A DNA stretch of 64,000 bases from Phorcus lineatus (Eukaryota; Mollusca; Gastropoda; Trochida; Trochidae). Under the pieces are notes generated by a model. The model saw only the letters and a program-made list of their open reading frames with translations, was not told the DNA's origin and made no database searches. A program made the position numbers and the translations under genes. The stretch is from assembly GCA_921293015.1 (NCBI GenBank), contig OV121093.1:28654622-28718621 (forward strand), given 5' to 3'. Positions 46,647-57,210 of the stretch are shown here, piece by piece (positions within the stretch are counted from its first letter, which is position 1; every line of letters starts with the position of its first letter).

Positions 46647-48140
46647 GGCTCATTCTTGATACGCAATAAACGGCATTTCATAGGTGACATTGGCCAAAAC
46701 TTTTGTTGGTGATCCAAACATTTGTTTAACGTAAAGCCAACAATTTGATCATTACATCGTCTTCTATAGAGGTTTTTTTAAAAACAGATGAGCACACTCT
46801 GCCAAAGTATTTGTTATACATCTAATATATGAAATAAGAAATCTCTGTTGACTTTTTTAAGACACTAAGACCAGAAAATTCGATTGCATGGCATTCTAAG
46901 GAGATTTAGAATCTTTATGTATCACGTGCGAACAATTAAAAAAACAAACGAACAAAACATATCGTCATCTATAATGCTTTTTAAAAAATAAAAGAAACAT
47001 ACTCTCCAAAAGTATTTACTGTGCATCTAGTATATGGAATGAGACATTTTGAATTTTCAATTGAATTCACACTTGGTTAAAAATGAGAAACATCCTCTTC
47101 ACAGGTACTTAAGAGCAAATATTCGAAGAATTAAAGCCATTACACTATTATAGCTATTGAAGAAAATTAAAGATTAAGCTCTGTAACCATATGAATGTTT
47201 ATTTTATTTCAAAAGATTGACATTTTTCTAACAAGAAACGAAACTCTGGTGACTGATGAGCATTCCATAAGGCTATTTTGAATATTCTGAAAGCCATCTG
47301 AAAATAATATTGCATAACATAAAGGACAAAAATGATGAGTACAAAACATCAACCAAGAGGAAACATGATGAAAATTGTCAAAAGTTGTTGACGGGTCTGC
47401 CTAGTAGTGAATATGTTATTTTAAAAAAATACGCTTGTATGTTCATTGCAATGTCTAGAGTATAAAATGTGTCCACTTGACTTGTTTTGCTTAAGTAATG
47501 CGACTATTGAGCAAACTCATAAAAAACTGAATTGTTATCCAAACCTCCTTCAAATAAAAGAATATCCATGATCCATTTATGAGCTTTCGAATTGAAATAA
47601 AAAACATTTAACATTTATTTGGAAATGATGAAAAAACAAGAATTTGATATTTTTTCAGTAAAGTAATTTGTTAAAGGCATTCACCACTTTTCTAGTGATT
47701 TAGTTAGTTGTAAGGTAAGCAATACTTATTAAGACAATTTCGCTCTTTTGTTGAATTTGCTCTTTTTCAATTAATAATAATATTGTCTTAAATTTTGGTA
47801 AATAATAGCTTCACATATTTCATCAAATTTCATGAAATTTTTATTCGACATTGGTGGACAGGCGGGAGAGTTGAAAACTTACAAGATTTGTTCGGAATTG
47901 AACTTAGAAGGTGAGTGCTGAAGTGAACTTACAAGGTGAGTGCTGAAGTGAACTTAAAAGGTGAGTGTTGGAGTGAGCCTACAAGATGAGTGCTGAAGTG
48001 AACTTACAAGGTGAGTGCTGAAGTGAACTTACAAGGTGAGTGCTGAAGTGAACTAACAAGGTGAGAAGTAAGATGTGAATCGCTCACAAGCAGTGATTCA
48101 AACAGAGCATTATATTCTATTCAAACTTATATTGTGAAAT
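46647..48140. repeat. Tandem duplication, unit 1
   Basis: Aligns by eye with 48144-49845. Shared landmarks: CATTCTTGATACGC, GTGACATTGGCCAAAAC, CATCCTCTTCACAGGT, TGATGAGCATTCCAT, TTAAAGGCATTCACCA, TTTTCTAGTGATTTAGTTAG, GACATTGGTGGACAG and GTGAATCGCTCACAAGCAGT. All are in the same order. Non-coding, moderately diverged. Confidence 0.8.
47910..48065. repeat. 25-bp tandem repeat within unit 1
   Basis: Units beginning GGTGAGTGCTGAAGTGAACT start every 25 bases from 47910 to 48060. Unit 2 of the larger duplication has only a vestige (GAGAACTTACAAGATGAGAA near 49732), so this array expanded after the duplication or collapsed in unit 2. Confidence 0.9.
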
Positions 48141-48143
48141 ATC

Positions 48144-49845
48144 ATTCTTGATACGCCAGCGTTTTCATAAGATGGGTGACATTGGCCAAAACGTTTGTTT
48201 GTGATCCAAGACTTGTTATTAGTGAAACCAACAAGATGGTTAACATTTTGCCGTCTATAATCCTTCTTGAAAAAACAAGTACACACTCGGCGGAAGTAAT
48301 TGCTGTTCAACTAGTATATGAAATGAGAATTATATAAACGAGTTTTGAAGTATTAGTTGAATTCCTACTTCAGCATAATGTGAAACATCCTTTTCACAGG
48401 TTTTAATCAACAAATAATCAATGACTTTAAAACCATTAAGCTAATATTTCTAAAGAAGAAAATTAAGGATTAATTACACCGAGAATACTAAATGACGTCC
48501 CGTTTAATAACATATTTATTAAACGAGTGTGTGGTTTGGTATTTACCGTGAGAAAGCGAGTTAAATAACGATACCATTCACGAGTCTCATAAAAATGTAA
48601 TTAATTATGAGTTAAGTATGTTATTTATTACTCGTTGAATTAAATCAAAGACATATCTTTAAAATTGCCGGATGACCATTGTCGCTGCTCCGCTATGCTT
48701 CATGCATAACAATTGTAACTTCATGTGACGTCAATCAACACGCGATGTTATTTCACAATGTGTACTAACTTTGTAGATTACTTATACGGTGGTATCTTCA
48801 ATGAGAGAGTAATAATGAAAATTATAAGATAGTTTATTTTGATAGACGGACAATTTTCAACGTAATTTATTTGACAAGAAATAAAACACAGACTGATGAA
48901 CATTCCATGAGGCCATTTGTTAAGCCACCCGAAAATATAAATGGAAAACGTAAACCATAAAAATGATCTATACATAACATCAAACCATTTGAAAACATGA
49001 AGAATGTTGCCAAAGGTCGTTGATGTAGTGTAGCTAGTAATGAAAATGTTATTATTCAAAGTTTTTTTCACAACAAACATTTGTTTGTCATTACAATGTT
49101 TATTGTATGGTTAAGTGTCAAGTGTCTTCTTTCTTGACGTGTCCACAAGATTGATTACTTAAGTTATGCTATAACTATTGTGCAACCTAACACCCTGCAC
49201 CGATTTTTATCTAAACCTTTCTTCAAAGTAAACAATACCAATGGCGTTAATTATCTTATGAACTCAAATGTAACGGCCAACGTCTGATAAATTTTGAAAA
49301 CATCATTATTAGGAAATGATATATAACCAAGAATGGGGAAAATGTTTACATATGTTTCCAGTAAATAGTTTGTTAAAGGCATTCACCAATTTTCTAGTGA
49401 TTTAGTTAGTTGTAAGGTAAGCAATTCTCATGAAGACAATTTTGCTGTATTATTGTGTTTTTCAATTTATAATACTTTTGTCTTAAATTGTGCTAACGGA
49501 CCAGGTCTGATAAATTTTGAAAACATCGTTATTTGGAAATGATAAGAAAACAAAATTGTAGTTGATTGCAGTACTAATTTGTTAAGACATTTTCAAAGCT
49601 TTGTTGAATTTGCTACTTTTTTCAATAAAGCTTTTGTCTTAAATTGTGGTAAAGAATAGCTACGCATATTTCACCAAATTACAATCAGAACATGAACTTT
49701 GGCTCTGACATTGGTGGACAGACGGGAGAGTTGAGAACTTACAAGATGAGAACTATTTAATTGAACACATGTAGGATGTGAATCGCTCACAAGCAGTCAT
49801 TCAAACAAAGTTTTAATATTCTATTCATAATTATATTTTGAAATC
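48144..49845. repeat. Tandem duplication, unit 2
   Basis: Second copy of 46647-48140. It carries extra DNA at about 48480-48780 and a further partial internal copy near 49490-49650 (TCTGATAAATTTTGAAAACA repeated from 49285). Confidence 0.75.
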
Positions 49846-50640
49846 TGATTGATTTTAATCAACGTAAGTGCGTAGTAGCTTAAAAGCAGCGATTCAAATA
49901 AGCTATCAATTTGCAAAATTATAGGCACTTCCATGGACATTGACTGTCAAACAAACACAATAACATTAATGCATTACCAGCCTTATCAGTACCTTTGAAA
50001 CTATTCTTTTACACACATATGCGTGCATTACTGGATTTCGTTCATTTGCTTATAAATCATCCTTATATAGGTACAACATATACAGTGTATAAAGATGCAT
50101 TGATTTTTATGTTAAACTTAAATAGTTGACCATTTTATATTCCCTGATAGTTGGTTAACACGTGTTATTACGCTTGTTAATAAAAGGAAAAGTAACACAC
50201 AAGAACCTTTGAATAATCGGCCTTATACTCTAATTCCTTCCGAAGCATTTGACAGAATTTATATCTAAAAATTTAATTGTCAGTGGCCCAGGCAGCTTAA
50301 AGGAATGGTCAATCTACAGTCGATCAAATATTCCCATTGTTTAGCTATTCATTATTCTAAAATTCAGAATGAAATTATTATGTGCATGTGTTTATTTTTT
50401 AAAAAGCCTTTGATAAGATCTAGTGTGTGTCACTCTAGCATAAAATTTTGAAAAAAACTCTCTCAGGTAAATACTTGTACATTTGGCACATATGTATTAT
50501 GTGAGGCCTCATATGCCGCTACTTGCAGCCTGAGTGGAAATAAGGTTCACGTCAGTTTATTCGATGCCACTCGTGGATAAAGAGTAAGACAAATTGACAA
50601 CAAGGACTTTTATGGATAATCAACTTCTTTATTGTACTGG
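49846..50640. other. Non-coding, nothing recognised
   Basis: No supported gene or repeat in this stretch. Confidence 0.35.
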
Positions 50641-50680
50641 TAGCGACGTTTCGGTATAGATTCTTATACCGTTTTCAAGC
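50641..50680 (-). other. Stem-loop with CGAAAC flank (hammerhead-like motif)
   Basis: On the minus strand CTTGAAAA is followed by a perfect 7-bp stem (CGGTATA / TATACCG, loop AGAATC) and then AAACGTCGC. The layout (CUGANGA-like box, stem, GAAAC) resembles the stem II region of hammerhead ribozymes known from Penelope-like elements and retrozymes. The first box is degenerate here and stems I and III were not established, so activity is unlikely or unproven. Confidence 0.3.
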
Positions 50681-50891
50681 AATTGGTGATATGGTAAGAT
50701 ACATCATTTCTATACACAAACAACAAACATGATTACACTCAACGTCGTCATTCTCAAACACATAAACATGTAACGTACCTCATATTTTCACATATGTCGA
50801 TTTACATGGATTTTCATTTGTAAATACACTTACTGCTTGTCTACACACCATGTAAAGTATATATAGTGTGTTCGATATTTCAAATATATGA

Positions 50892-51204
50892 GGGGGCGGG
50901 ATGGTGCATTAGTTAGCGCGTTCGCCTTCAGATCAGAGGGTCAATGGTTCGACTACAGCCCAGACTCAGCAACTTTGTCTGCAGTAGAGAACTGTTCTAC
51001 ACGCATTCAGGTTTAGGTACAATGCAACACTGAATTTCAGCGCAGTGACACCCATGGTTCGCTAGGTCCAGTCGATGCTCGCAGGTTTCAACGCAATTCA
51101 TTGCCTCAATGGCGTTGCGGGCTTTCTCCCTGCAAAAATACTAGCAGCCACGATATAAGTGAAATAATCATGAATGCGGCGTTAAACCCCATTTTACTCA
51201 CTCT
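50892..51204 (+). mobile_element. tRNA-derived SINE, complete, 9-bp target duplication
   Basis: The head has box A (TGGTGCATTAGTTAGCGCG) and box B (GGTTCGACTAC at 50946-50956), as in a tRNA gene. The body includes CGATGCTCGCAGGTTTCAAC and the tail is GCGTTAAACCCCATTTTACT followed by CACTC. AATATATGA flanks both ends (50883-50891 and 51205-51213). It interrupts element B, so it is younger than B. Related copies are at 34772 and 14195. Confidence 0.9.
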
Positions 51205-51869
51205 AATATATGAATCATAATTAAGAATTGAGAATATGATAAAACAATTTAAGAAATAGAAAGCAAGTAACATAAACGAGTGTAAAAGTAGTTGAATTAT
51301 TAGATGAAGAATGCATAATTTACTTGTTGTTATAACACTTCACAGGTTGGCTAGATTATTAATATTGACCAAGTGATTTATTCTGTTGGGACGACATCAA
51401 CTCCACGAATAATTTAACATGTGAACAATAAATGTACCGCGAAATAAATACAATAGTTGAAGTCAAGAGAATACAAATAGGTATGAATTGACATCTTAAT
51501 AAAGTGACTTCATCATTTGATTTCATCAAAACAAGAATGCATTCGAGGTGCATGAAGTACAGGTGATAATTGTGAACTTGTATAGAATGATGGGCCTAGC
51601 TCCATGAAGAAAATTGTCCAATGATGTAACCTTAGCATTATTCTACAATTCTTGTAATAATGATGATAATTAAGAATTTTTTTTAATGATATCCTGATTT
51701 AAGAGATAGCACGTAACATTAATTCATGTAATGATATTGACCAAGTGTAGATTTATGTTGGGAAGATATATACTGTCGTTATAATTTAACATTTGTATGT
51801 TTCCATTCAATTGCAGACAGGGTCGTAGATCTATGAAGCATATTGTAGAATTTAAAAAACAAACCATTT

Positions 51870-51993
51870 AAACTATTATTGTTACTAAAACTATTATTGT
51901 TAGTAAAACTATTATTGTTACTAAAACTATTATTGCTGCTAAAACTATTATTGTTACTAAACCTATTATTGTTACTAAAACTATTATTGTTAC
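51870..51993. repeat. 18-bp tandem repeat in element B, seven units
   Basis: AAACTATTATTGTTACTA-like units repeat every 18 bases; element A has a single unit at the matching place. The minus-strand Ser-Phe-Asn-rich frame across it is a product of the repeat. Confidence 0.9.
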
Positions 51994-52560
51994 AGGACCG
52001 ATACTGACCGTGCTTGATATAGGATGCGCTCATCTAGTTCAGAAAAGTAATATTCGAACAAACTGTTGTATATTAATACTAGTATTCAAAGTAGAACAAC
52101 ACTGGCGTTCAAAATATTAATTACATGCAATTATCAAATTGATACATCATGCGTTTAACAAATAAAATGTACCTAACAATGTTTCAAAATTGGAAACTTC
52201 ACAAAGACTCCAATCGTTTCATCTTATTTAATAAACCATCTTTTTAAAGTATTTATTTATCCCTTCCAACACCTACATATGCGGAATGTTTTGATTTACC
52301 AAAAGTAGTATATGTTTACACAAAGAGCTACGATTTTCACTTTTTATTGCTTCCTGAAGAAATCATCTTATTTTCAAAACTGTTATCTTCATTAACGGAT
52401 GCTGAACTGTTTTTAAAAATAATTAAGTTTATTGTTTTACTATACAACAGACGCACATACACAGATCTCGCTGATTAAGAGGTGCTTTCAATTAAAGCAC
52501 ATAAGCGTCTCATTATTTTGACACATATACGCGGCTTTTAAATAACGTAAAATTGCAGGA

Positions 52561-52967
52561 CTTGTATGCATAGACCTCAAATTCGTTTCTGCAGATAATG
52601 CCAGGTAGAATCTTCTCTTTAACACCTCCTTACATTCTGAATTTTTTGACGTTTGTTAAAATTTTAAAAATCATTTGAAAATAGAAATTTCGGCTTCATA
52701 AAATATTTTGAATATTTTGATTATTAAAAAAGAGTAAATAAGTAAAGCTTGGTTGGACACAAACTTAAAGTAGGTGAAATATACATTGATAATTGATCAT
52801 TAGCGTTTGTTTTGCTATCTGGTTTCTGTCACACATTCCATCTATGTTGATTAAGTATATTTTCCAAAATCACATTATCATAAAATAAGTTTTGTTGTCT
52901 GTTTGTTGAAACCACGCCATTGCTAGGTAAATAGAAGACAGTGGTAAGATCAACTCCTCTAGCAAGA
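52561..52967. other. 5' flank of propeller gene 4
   Basis: AT-rich DNA with no clear TATA box or repeat; presumably holds the promoter. Confidence 0.3.
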
Positions 52968-54137
52968 ATGTATGCATATTATTTATTACTTTCAATTTCC
53001 TTGACGGTGGAGGGGACAGATCATTATAAACAAGTTGAATACATCAACGATTTTCCTGTAAATGTATCATATGATGGGTATCTGAAGACAACGAAATGTG
53101 AAACATTGCTCCAGTGTGCTGTAGCATGTGTTTCTCTGTCCGGCTGTAGTATTGTGGATGTAAAGTCAGGGGATATGTATGCAAGACCAGGGAACGCTCT
53201 TAAGCATACAGTTCAATTAGTAAGATTCCTAAAGGTTGCTTCAATGTCCTCGCTGAATACCAAGGGTGATCGGAATGATCTGGCACTTCAGACAATCAAG
53301 CGAAATCTGAAAAATTCGGAAATTCAAACCATTGTATTTGTGGAAGAACAAGGAAAGACGAGGCCGCTTCGTGTAGGGACGTTTTTGCCTGGTACCACAT
53401 CCGCCCTTGAAACAGATATAAGAGTGGAGTGTAGTGTGTTTTCAGTTGTTTACCATCGGCCAACCCACACCGTGTACTGGTCCTGTAAATCTGGTATACG
53501 AGGACAGGTGCTTGAGACTGGCTCAAAACCCTTTACTCTTAGTGAAACCCATGCATTCGATATGGTTATATCTCAAATGCAAATTTATTTTACAGACTCT
53601 GACAGCATATTTCGTAAACTGTTGGGCCTAAAAGAAGAGACACAAACAAAAACTTGTTATGCAACTAAAATGTATTCAAAAATTAGAGCACTAGATGTTG
53701 ATAATGACATTCTCTTTTGGACACGTGAGCAACGTGGAAGGTATGAAGTTATGTATGCTAAACTTCCCCTGAAGACACCAAAGACACTCAGTCACTTCAG
53801 CCATCGGCCTATGAATGGTCTCAGTGTGAGTACATTCGAGGACGTGAGGGTATATAGCTGGATATGGAGGAAAGAGTTGCAACTTTGGATCACAGGTAGC
53901 AACATGGAGAACTATACACGTCGTTGTACCTCAAATCATGAAATGAAATTGAAAGTACTTAACACAATACAGATGTATCAGTCGTACTCTTTCATAAGCT
54001 TGGATTACGAAAGCATTGAAGAAAGTTACTACTCTATTACAAGGCAAAAAGTCTATAAGAACTGCAGTCTCGGGGAAAATATCAACTTGAAGTATGAATC
54101 GCCCTCTAATTGGCCAGGCATTTTTGGAATTGTGTAA
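52968..54137 (+). CDS. Secreted PAN-like/YWTD-like propeller protein 4
   Basis: A single frame of 389 codons from the ATG at 52968. The same frame is open a little further upstream, but only GTG is available there. The start gives a signal peptide (MYAYYLLLSISLTVEG). Residues about 38-62 hold four close cysteines (CETLLQCAVACVSLSGC), like the core of a PAN/apple domain. The rest has propeller blade motifs: THTVYWSC (166-173), MQIYFTDSD (204-212), NDILFWTRE (246-254) and VYSWIW near 295. The segment around THTVYWS aligns with protein 3, and the Cys-rich N-terminus also parallels protein 3. N-glycosylation sequons occur and no membrane segment is present. AATAAA overlaps the stop codon (54137-54142). 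This member links the PAN and propeller themes of the window. Function unknown; extracellular binding is inferred. Confidence 0.75.
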   Translation: MYAYYLLLSISLTVEGTDHYKQVEYINDFPVNVSYDGYLKTTKCETLLQCAVACVSLSGCSIVDVKSGDMYARPGNALKHTVQLVRFLKVASMSSLNTKGDRNDLALQTIKRNLKNSEIQTIVFVEEQGKTRPLRVGTFLPGTTSALETDIRVECSVFSVVYHRPTHTVYWSCKSGIRGQVLETGSKPFTLSETHAFDMVISQMQIYFTDSDSIFRKLLGLKEETQTKTCYATKMYSKIRALDVDNDILFWTREQRGRYEVMYAKLPLKTPKTLSHFSHRPMNGLSVSTFEDVRVYSWIWRKELQLWITGSNMENYTRRCTSNHEMKLKVLNTIQMYQSYSFISLDYESIEESYYSITRQKVYKNCSLGENINLKYESPSNWPGIFGIV

Positions 54138-54142
54138 ATAAA
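54137..54142 (+). promoter_or_regulatory. AATAAA overlapping the stop of gene 4
   Basis: The hexamer begins at the last base of the TAA stop. If used, the 3' UTR would be only about 15-30 bases. Confidence 0.35.
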
Positions 54143-54319
54143 TTTAACAATTTATGGCTCCCAGCATGTGGTTCTTAGGCAAAAGCCTATGCTAATTAAC
54201 AAAAACAAGTAACAAAAATAGTTTTCCTTAACAAAGGCATTCCATTAAGACTTTTAACAAACAGTTAAGAAATTATCTCTGCGACTCATTCGTGATTACT
54301 TTTCAGCTTTTTATAAGAA

Positions 54320-55448
54320 AAGCTGTGATCAACACTTGAACAGGTTGTAAAGAAGCTGTCCCATACCTTTATGTTGAAATGGATGTCTGCTGTTAAAGAG
54401 CCACTCAGTGAGTTGATGGAGTCATGTATGCCGAACTTAAGCAGTGTTGTTTTTATTAACTTGACTGTTTATGGACTCCTGCTGAAATGTTATTTTCAAG
54501 CATATCATCTCGGTACAGTGCATTTACGAAGATATAAAGTCACAGTGCTGAACGAAAACGGGCAATGAACAATTTCAATCACATTTTCTATTGATATGTT
54601 TTGAAAGCAAACAGAAGGACAGCTTTGTAATGTTTGATAGGTTTACTTTTTAACTAGTATTCATGAGGACAATTGTTATTAGATTGATGGTGACTCATTT
54701 TGGCCAGATTCCGCAGTACGGTTCTGCGGTGTCAAAACCTGTTTTCTCAAAGAAAAACCGACTCTTTTGCATGCACTTTAACAAGTTAGGTCTGAAATCG
54801 ATGGAGAACATAACATTTGAGATATTTGGCTTTTAGGTGTTCCACTCCTTTCGTTGTGCCTGGGAAAAATATCGTTTTACAGTCAATTGTGTTGTTAAAG
54901 AATATAACATTGCTGTTTCGGTATTTAATGTTTATAGTATCGTGAATACAATCAAAATCCATTATGACACCTGATTTTAAAACGAATTAAATGTTGGTTG
55001 GTCTGGTCTTGTAGCTTTATGTTTGATACTTTAGAAAATATTTGATTATGGTTCCTCCTTTCTCTAAAAAGGTCAAACATATCTTCACATTTTTGGTAAC
55101 AAAATTGTCAAGGATATGAGGCGGATCCATGTTTCATCATCTGAAAAGTGTTTTTCCTTCAAAATGACTTCACTATAGGAAAGAGATGGATGTAATTGGT
55201 GCAAAGTCAGGAGAGAAAGTAGAATGATGGTTTTAGAAACACATGACCCTGTTTACTGTTTTGGCAATTCAAGCGTTGTGCACAGGAGTGTTGTCTTGCA
55301 TTCGGTCATCATGCTACCCTTAAGCTAAATAGTTTTTGACAATTTCCACAGCAGTGAAGCATATTACGTTCTTTTAATTGAGGTACTGTTTGCCAAGATA
55401 TCTGTCATCACAACGTCTATCTGAAGAACTGACATTGTCCTTGGCTAT
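54320..55448 (+). repeat. Module R, copy 2, left part
   Basis: Aligns with 14270-15230: GAAGCTGTCCCATACC, TTAAAGAGCCACTCAGTGAG, AACTAGTATTCATG, TTTCTCTAAAAAGGTCAAAC, GTTTACTGTTTTGG and CACAGGAGTGTTGTCTTGCA occur in order. It stops at the TTAA that borders the piggyBac-like element. Confidence 0.85.
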
Positions 55449-55466
55449 TTAACCCTTAGAGTGCCC

Positions 55467-55530
55467 GGGGACCATATAAGGTCCCCTCCCCCCAAATACC
55501 CTACGATGCCACGGGACCATATATGGTCCC
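55467..55530. other. Two CArG-like palindromes at the element's left end
   Basis: GGGGACCATATAAGGTCCCC (55467-55486) and GGGACCATATATGGTCCC (55513-55530), 46 bases apart. Each contains a CC(A/T)6GG core as bound by SRF/MADS proteins. They may equally be transposase-binding palindromes. Confidence 0.7.
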
Positions 55531-57210
55531 CAACTATGACCCCATCCGCAACCCAAGAATTAAAAATAAATCTGCACAAATACAAGTTGACAACCATTTT
55601 GTTCGAAATCCATGGAACATAGCTTCAATTTGATACCACTTTTGTATCATATGATAAGATTTTAACAGAGAAATTAAGGTTTACACACTAAACATTCACC
55701 AGGACAAATATGGTCCTCGGCCATGGCCACTGGGGTTAATTCTCTACAATGCATGTAGAAAGATATCTTTACCAACTCCACTTGACAACAATACTTAAAG
55801 AATTTCTGTATGTATAGCTTCATTTTGATTACCTTTTTGCACTGCATCTTCCCACGGCAAGGTGAAAATGTATCGAGATGAACTCTATCCATTTTCTACC
55901 TTGCCCTCAACGGTAACAAAACCTGTGATACGAAGCAGCGACACCTAACGTCATCACGAGTTACCACCCTTACTAGCTGCTAACCTGCAGCCAGTGAAAT
56001 CGCCGTTTACATTCGAAACCTACGCCCAGCCTGTAGACCTTAGATAAAGGAAATCCAAGCGAAATTTTCATATGAAACTTTAGTCAGATGGATTATATGC
56101 AGGAATTCACTGACAACACTAAGAATTAAAATTTAACAATTAAATCACAATTAATTATTCCTCAAGTAGGCCTAACTAATGCTTTTTTCTCCTCCCTTCA
56201 AAGACTGAGAGCTTGCCACATCATCCACAAAAAAAACAAATCATCGTTTTGTACGTGCAGCAGTCAAAATATATTTTACTGAATTATGCATGTAGTGCCG
56301 TGTTGATAATTTCGAAGCTAACCTAGTCGGCATCAAATGTTCACACATTCCATCTTTCGATGTTCAGAATTTGAGTAAATCACATCGTTGTCTCCAACAT
56401 TAGTTAACACAAAACGATGGCGCAATTACACAAGGTGTGATAACGAATATTTCGCGATAATTTTGTTTGAAAACGGATACATTGATATGAGAAACATTCA
56501 AAATTGAAATAATGATTATGAAAATCTTTAAATTTTCATTCGTACAATAATTTCGTATTTATGTTACTTTTAAACTTTACAAACATTACAGTAAATATCG
56601 ATCAACCACAAACGTGATAGATCTACCCTGTATCCATATAAATATATGCTTGAAATTACAACTGAAATTAATCTTTTAAAAAGTCTTCTCTTCTAACGCA
56701 ACAGGTCACTACCGCTATCTTCGCCGTTGACATTTGAAGTTCGTTTTGAAAGCCGCCTTCTGATTGGCCTATCAGAAAGGCCTGCAGTGGGCTAAACTCT
56801 TAGCACAGAAAATGTGGGCCGTGATGTCAAGGGCGAAGCGGAAAGAGTTCGAAATCTTTTCGTTTCGGCCTTGACGTTGTGAAGATGTTTGCACTGTAGA
56901 ACCTATTATTAACAGAGAAATCAATGTTATCACACAAAAACCTGTCTTGGCCACATATGGTCCTTGGCCATGACCAATGGGGGTTAATTCTCTACAACGC
57001 ATGTGAAAAGAAATATTTACCAATTCTACTTGACAACCATATTCTCAGAATACCTGTAAACATAGCTTCATCATAAAACTTTTTTTCTGTTATAAAACCT
57101 TATATTAATTGAGAAATCAAGGTTTTGGCAAAAACCTTGTCAAGGCCACATATGGTCCTCGGCCATCGCAATTGGGGGTTAATTCTCTACATGGCATGTG
57201 TACATAATCA
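55512..57210. repeat. About 190-bp tandem units, four copies
   Basis: TATGGTCC anchors lie at 55522, 55709, 56956 and 57151. Each is followed by GGCCAT, GGGGTTAATTCTCTACAA-like, TTGACAACAAT-like and AACAGAGAAAT-like blocks in order. Spacings are 187, 1247 and 195. Subtracting the nested insertion plus its 9-bp duplication turns 1247 into 195, matching the period. Confidence 0.8.
55845..56887. mobile_element. Nested 1043-bp element with 9-bp target duplication
   Basis: TTTGCACTG flanks both sides (55836-55844 and 56888-56896). The ends are inverted: CATCTTCCCACGGCAAGG at the left, and CATCTTCACAACGTCAAGG when the right end is read inward. Hairpins lie just inside or at the ends (CGGCAAGGT..ACCTTGCC at the left; GTCAAGG..CCTTGAC at the right). 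No transposase frame. A target duplication of 8-9 bp fits hAT or Mutator-like superfamilies. Confidence 0.8.

Larger units (their letters stand above)
50700..52560 (-). repeat. Inverted-pair element B
   Basis: Opposite-orientation homologue of 38835-39940. It is longer because it carries a SINE (50892-51204), an 18-bp array expansion and an internal partial duplication: two versions of the CATGTTAAATTAT..TTGGTCAATATTA block, near 51360-51420 and 51730-51795. No coding capacity. Confidence 0.8.

Noticed and set aside
51779..52033. Asn-Ser-Phe-rich minus frame
   Set aside because: Produced by the 18-bp tandem array in element B; element A shows no such frame.
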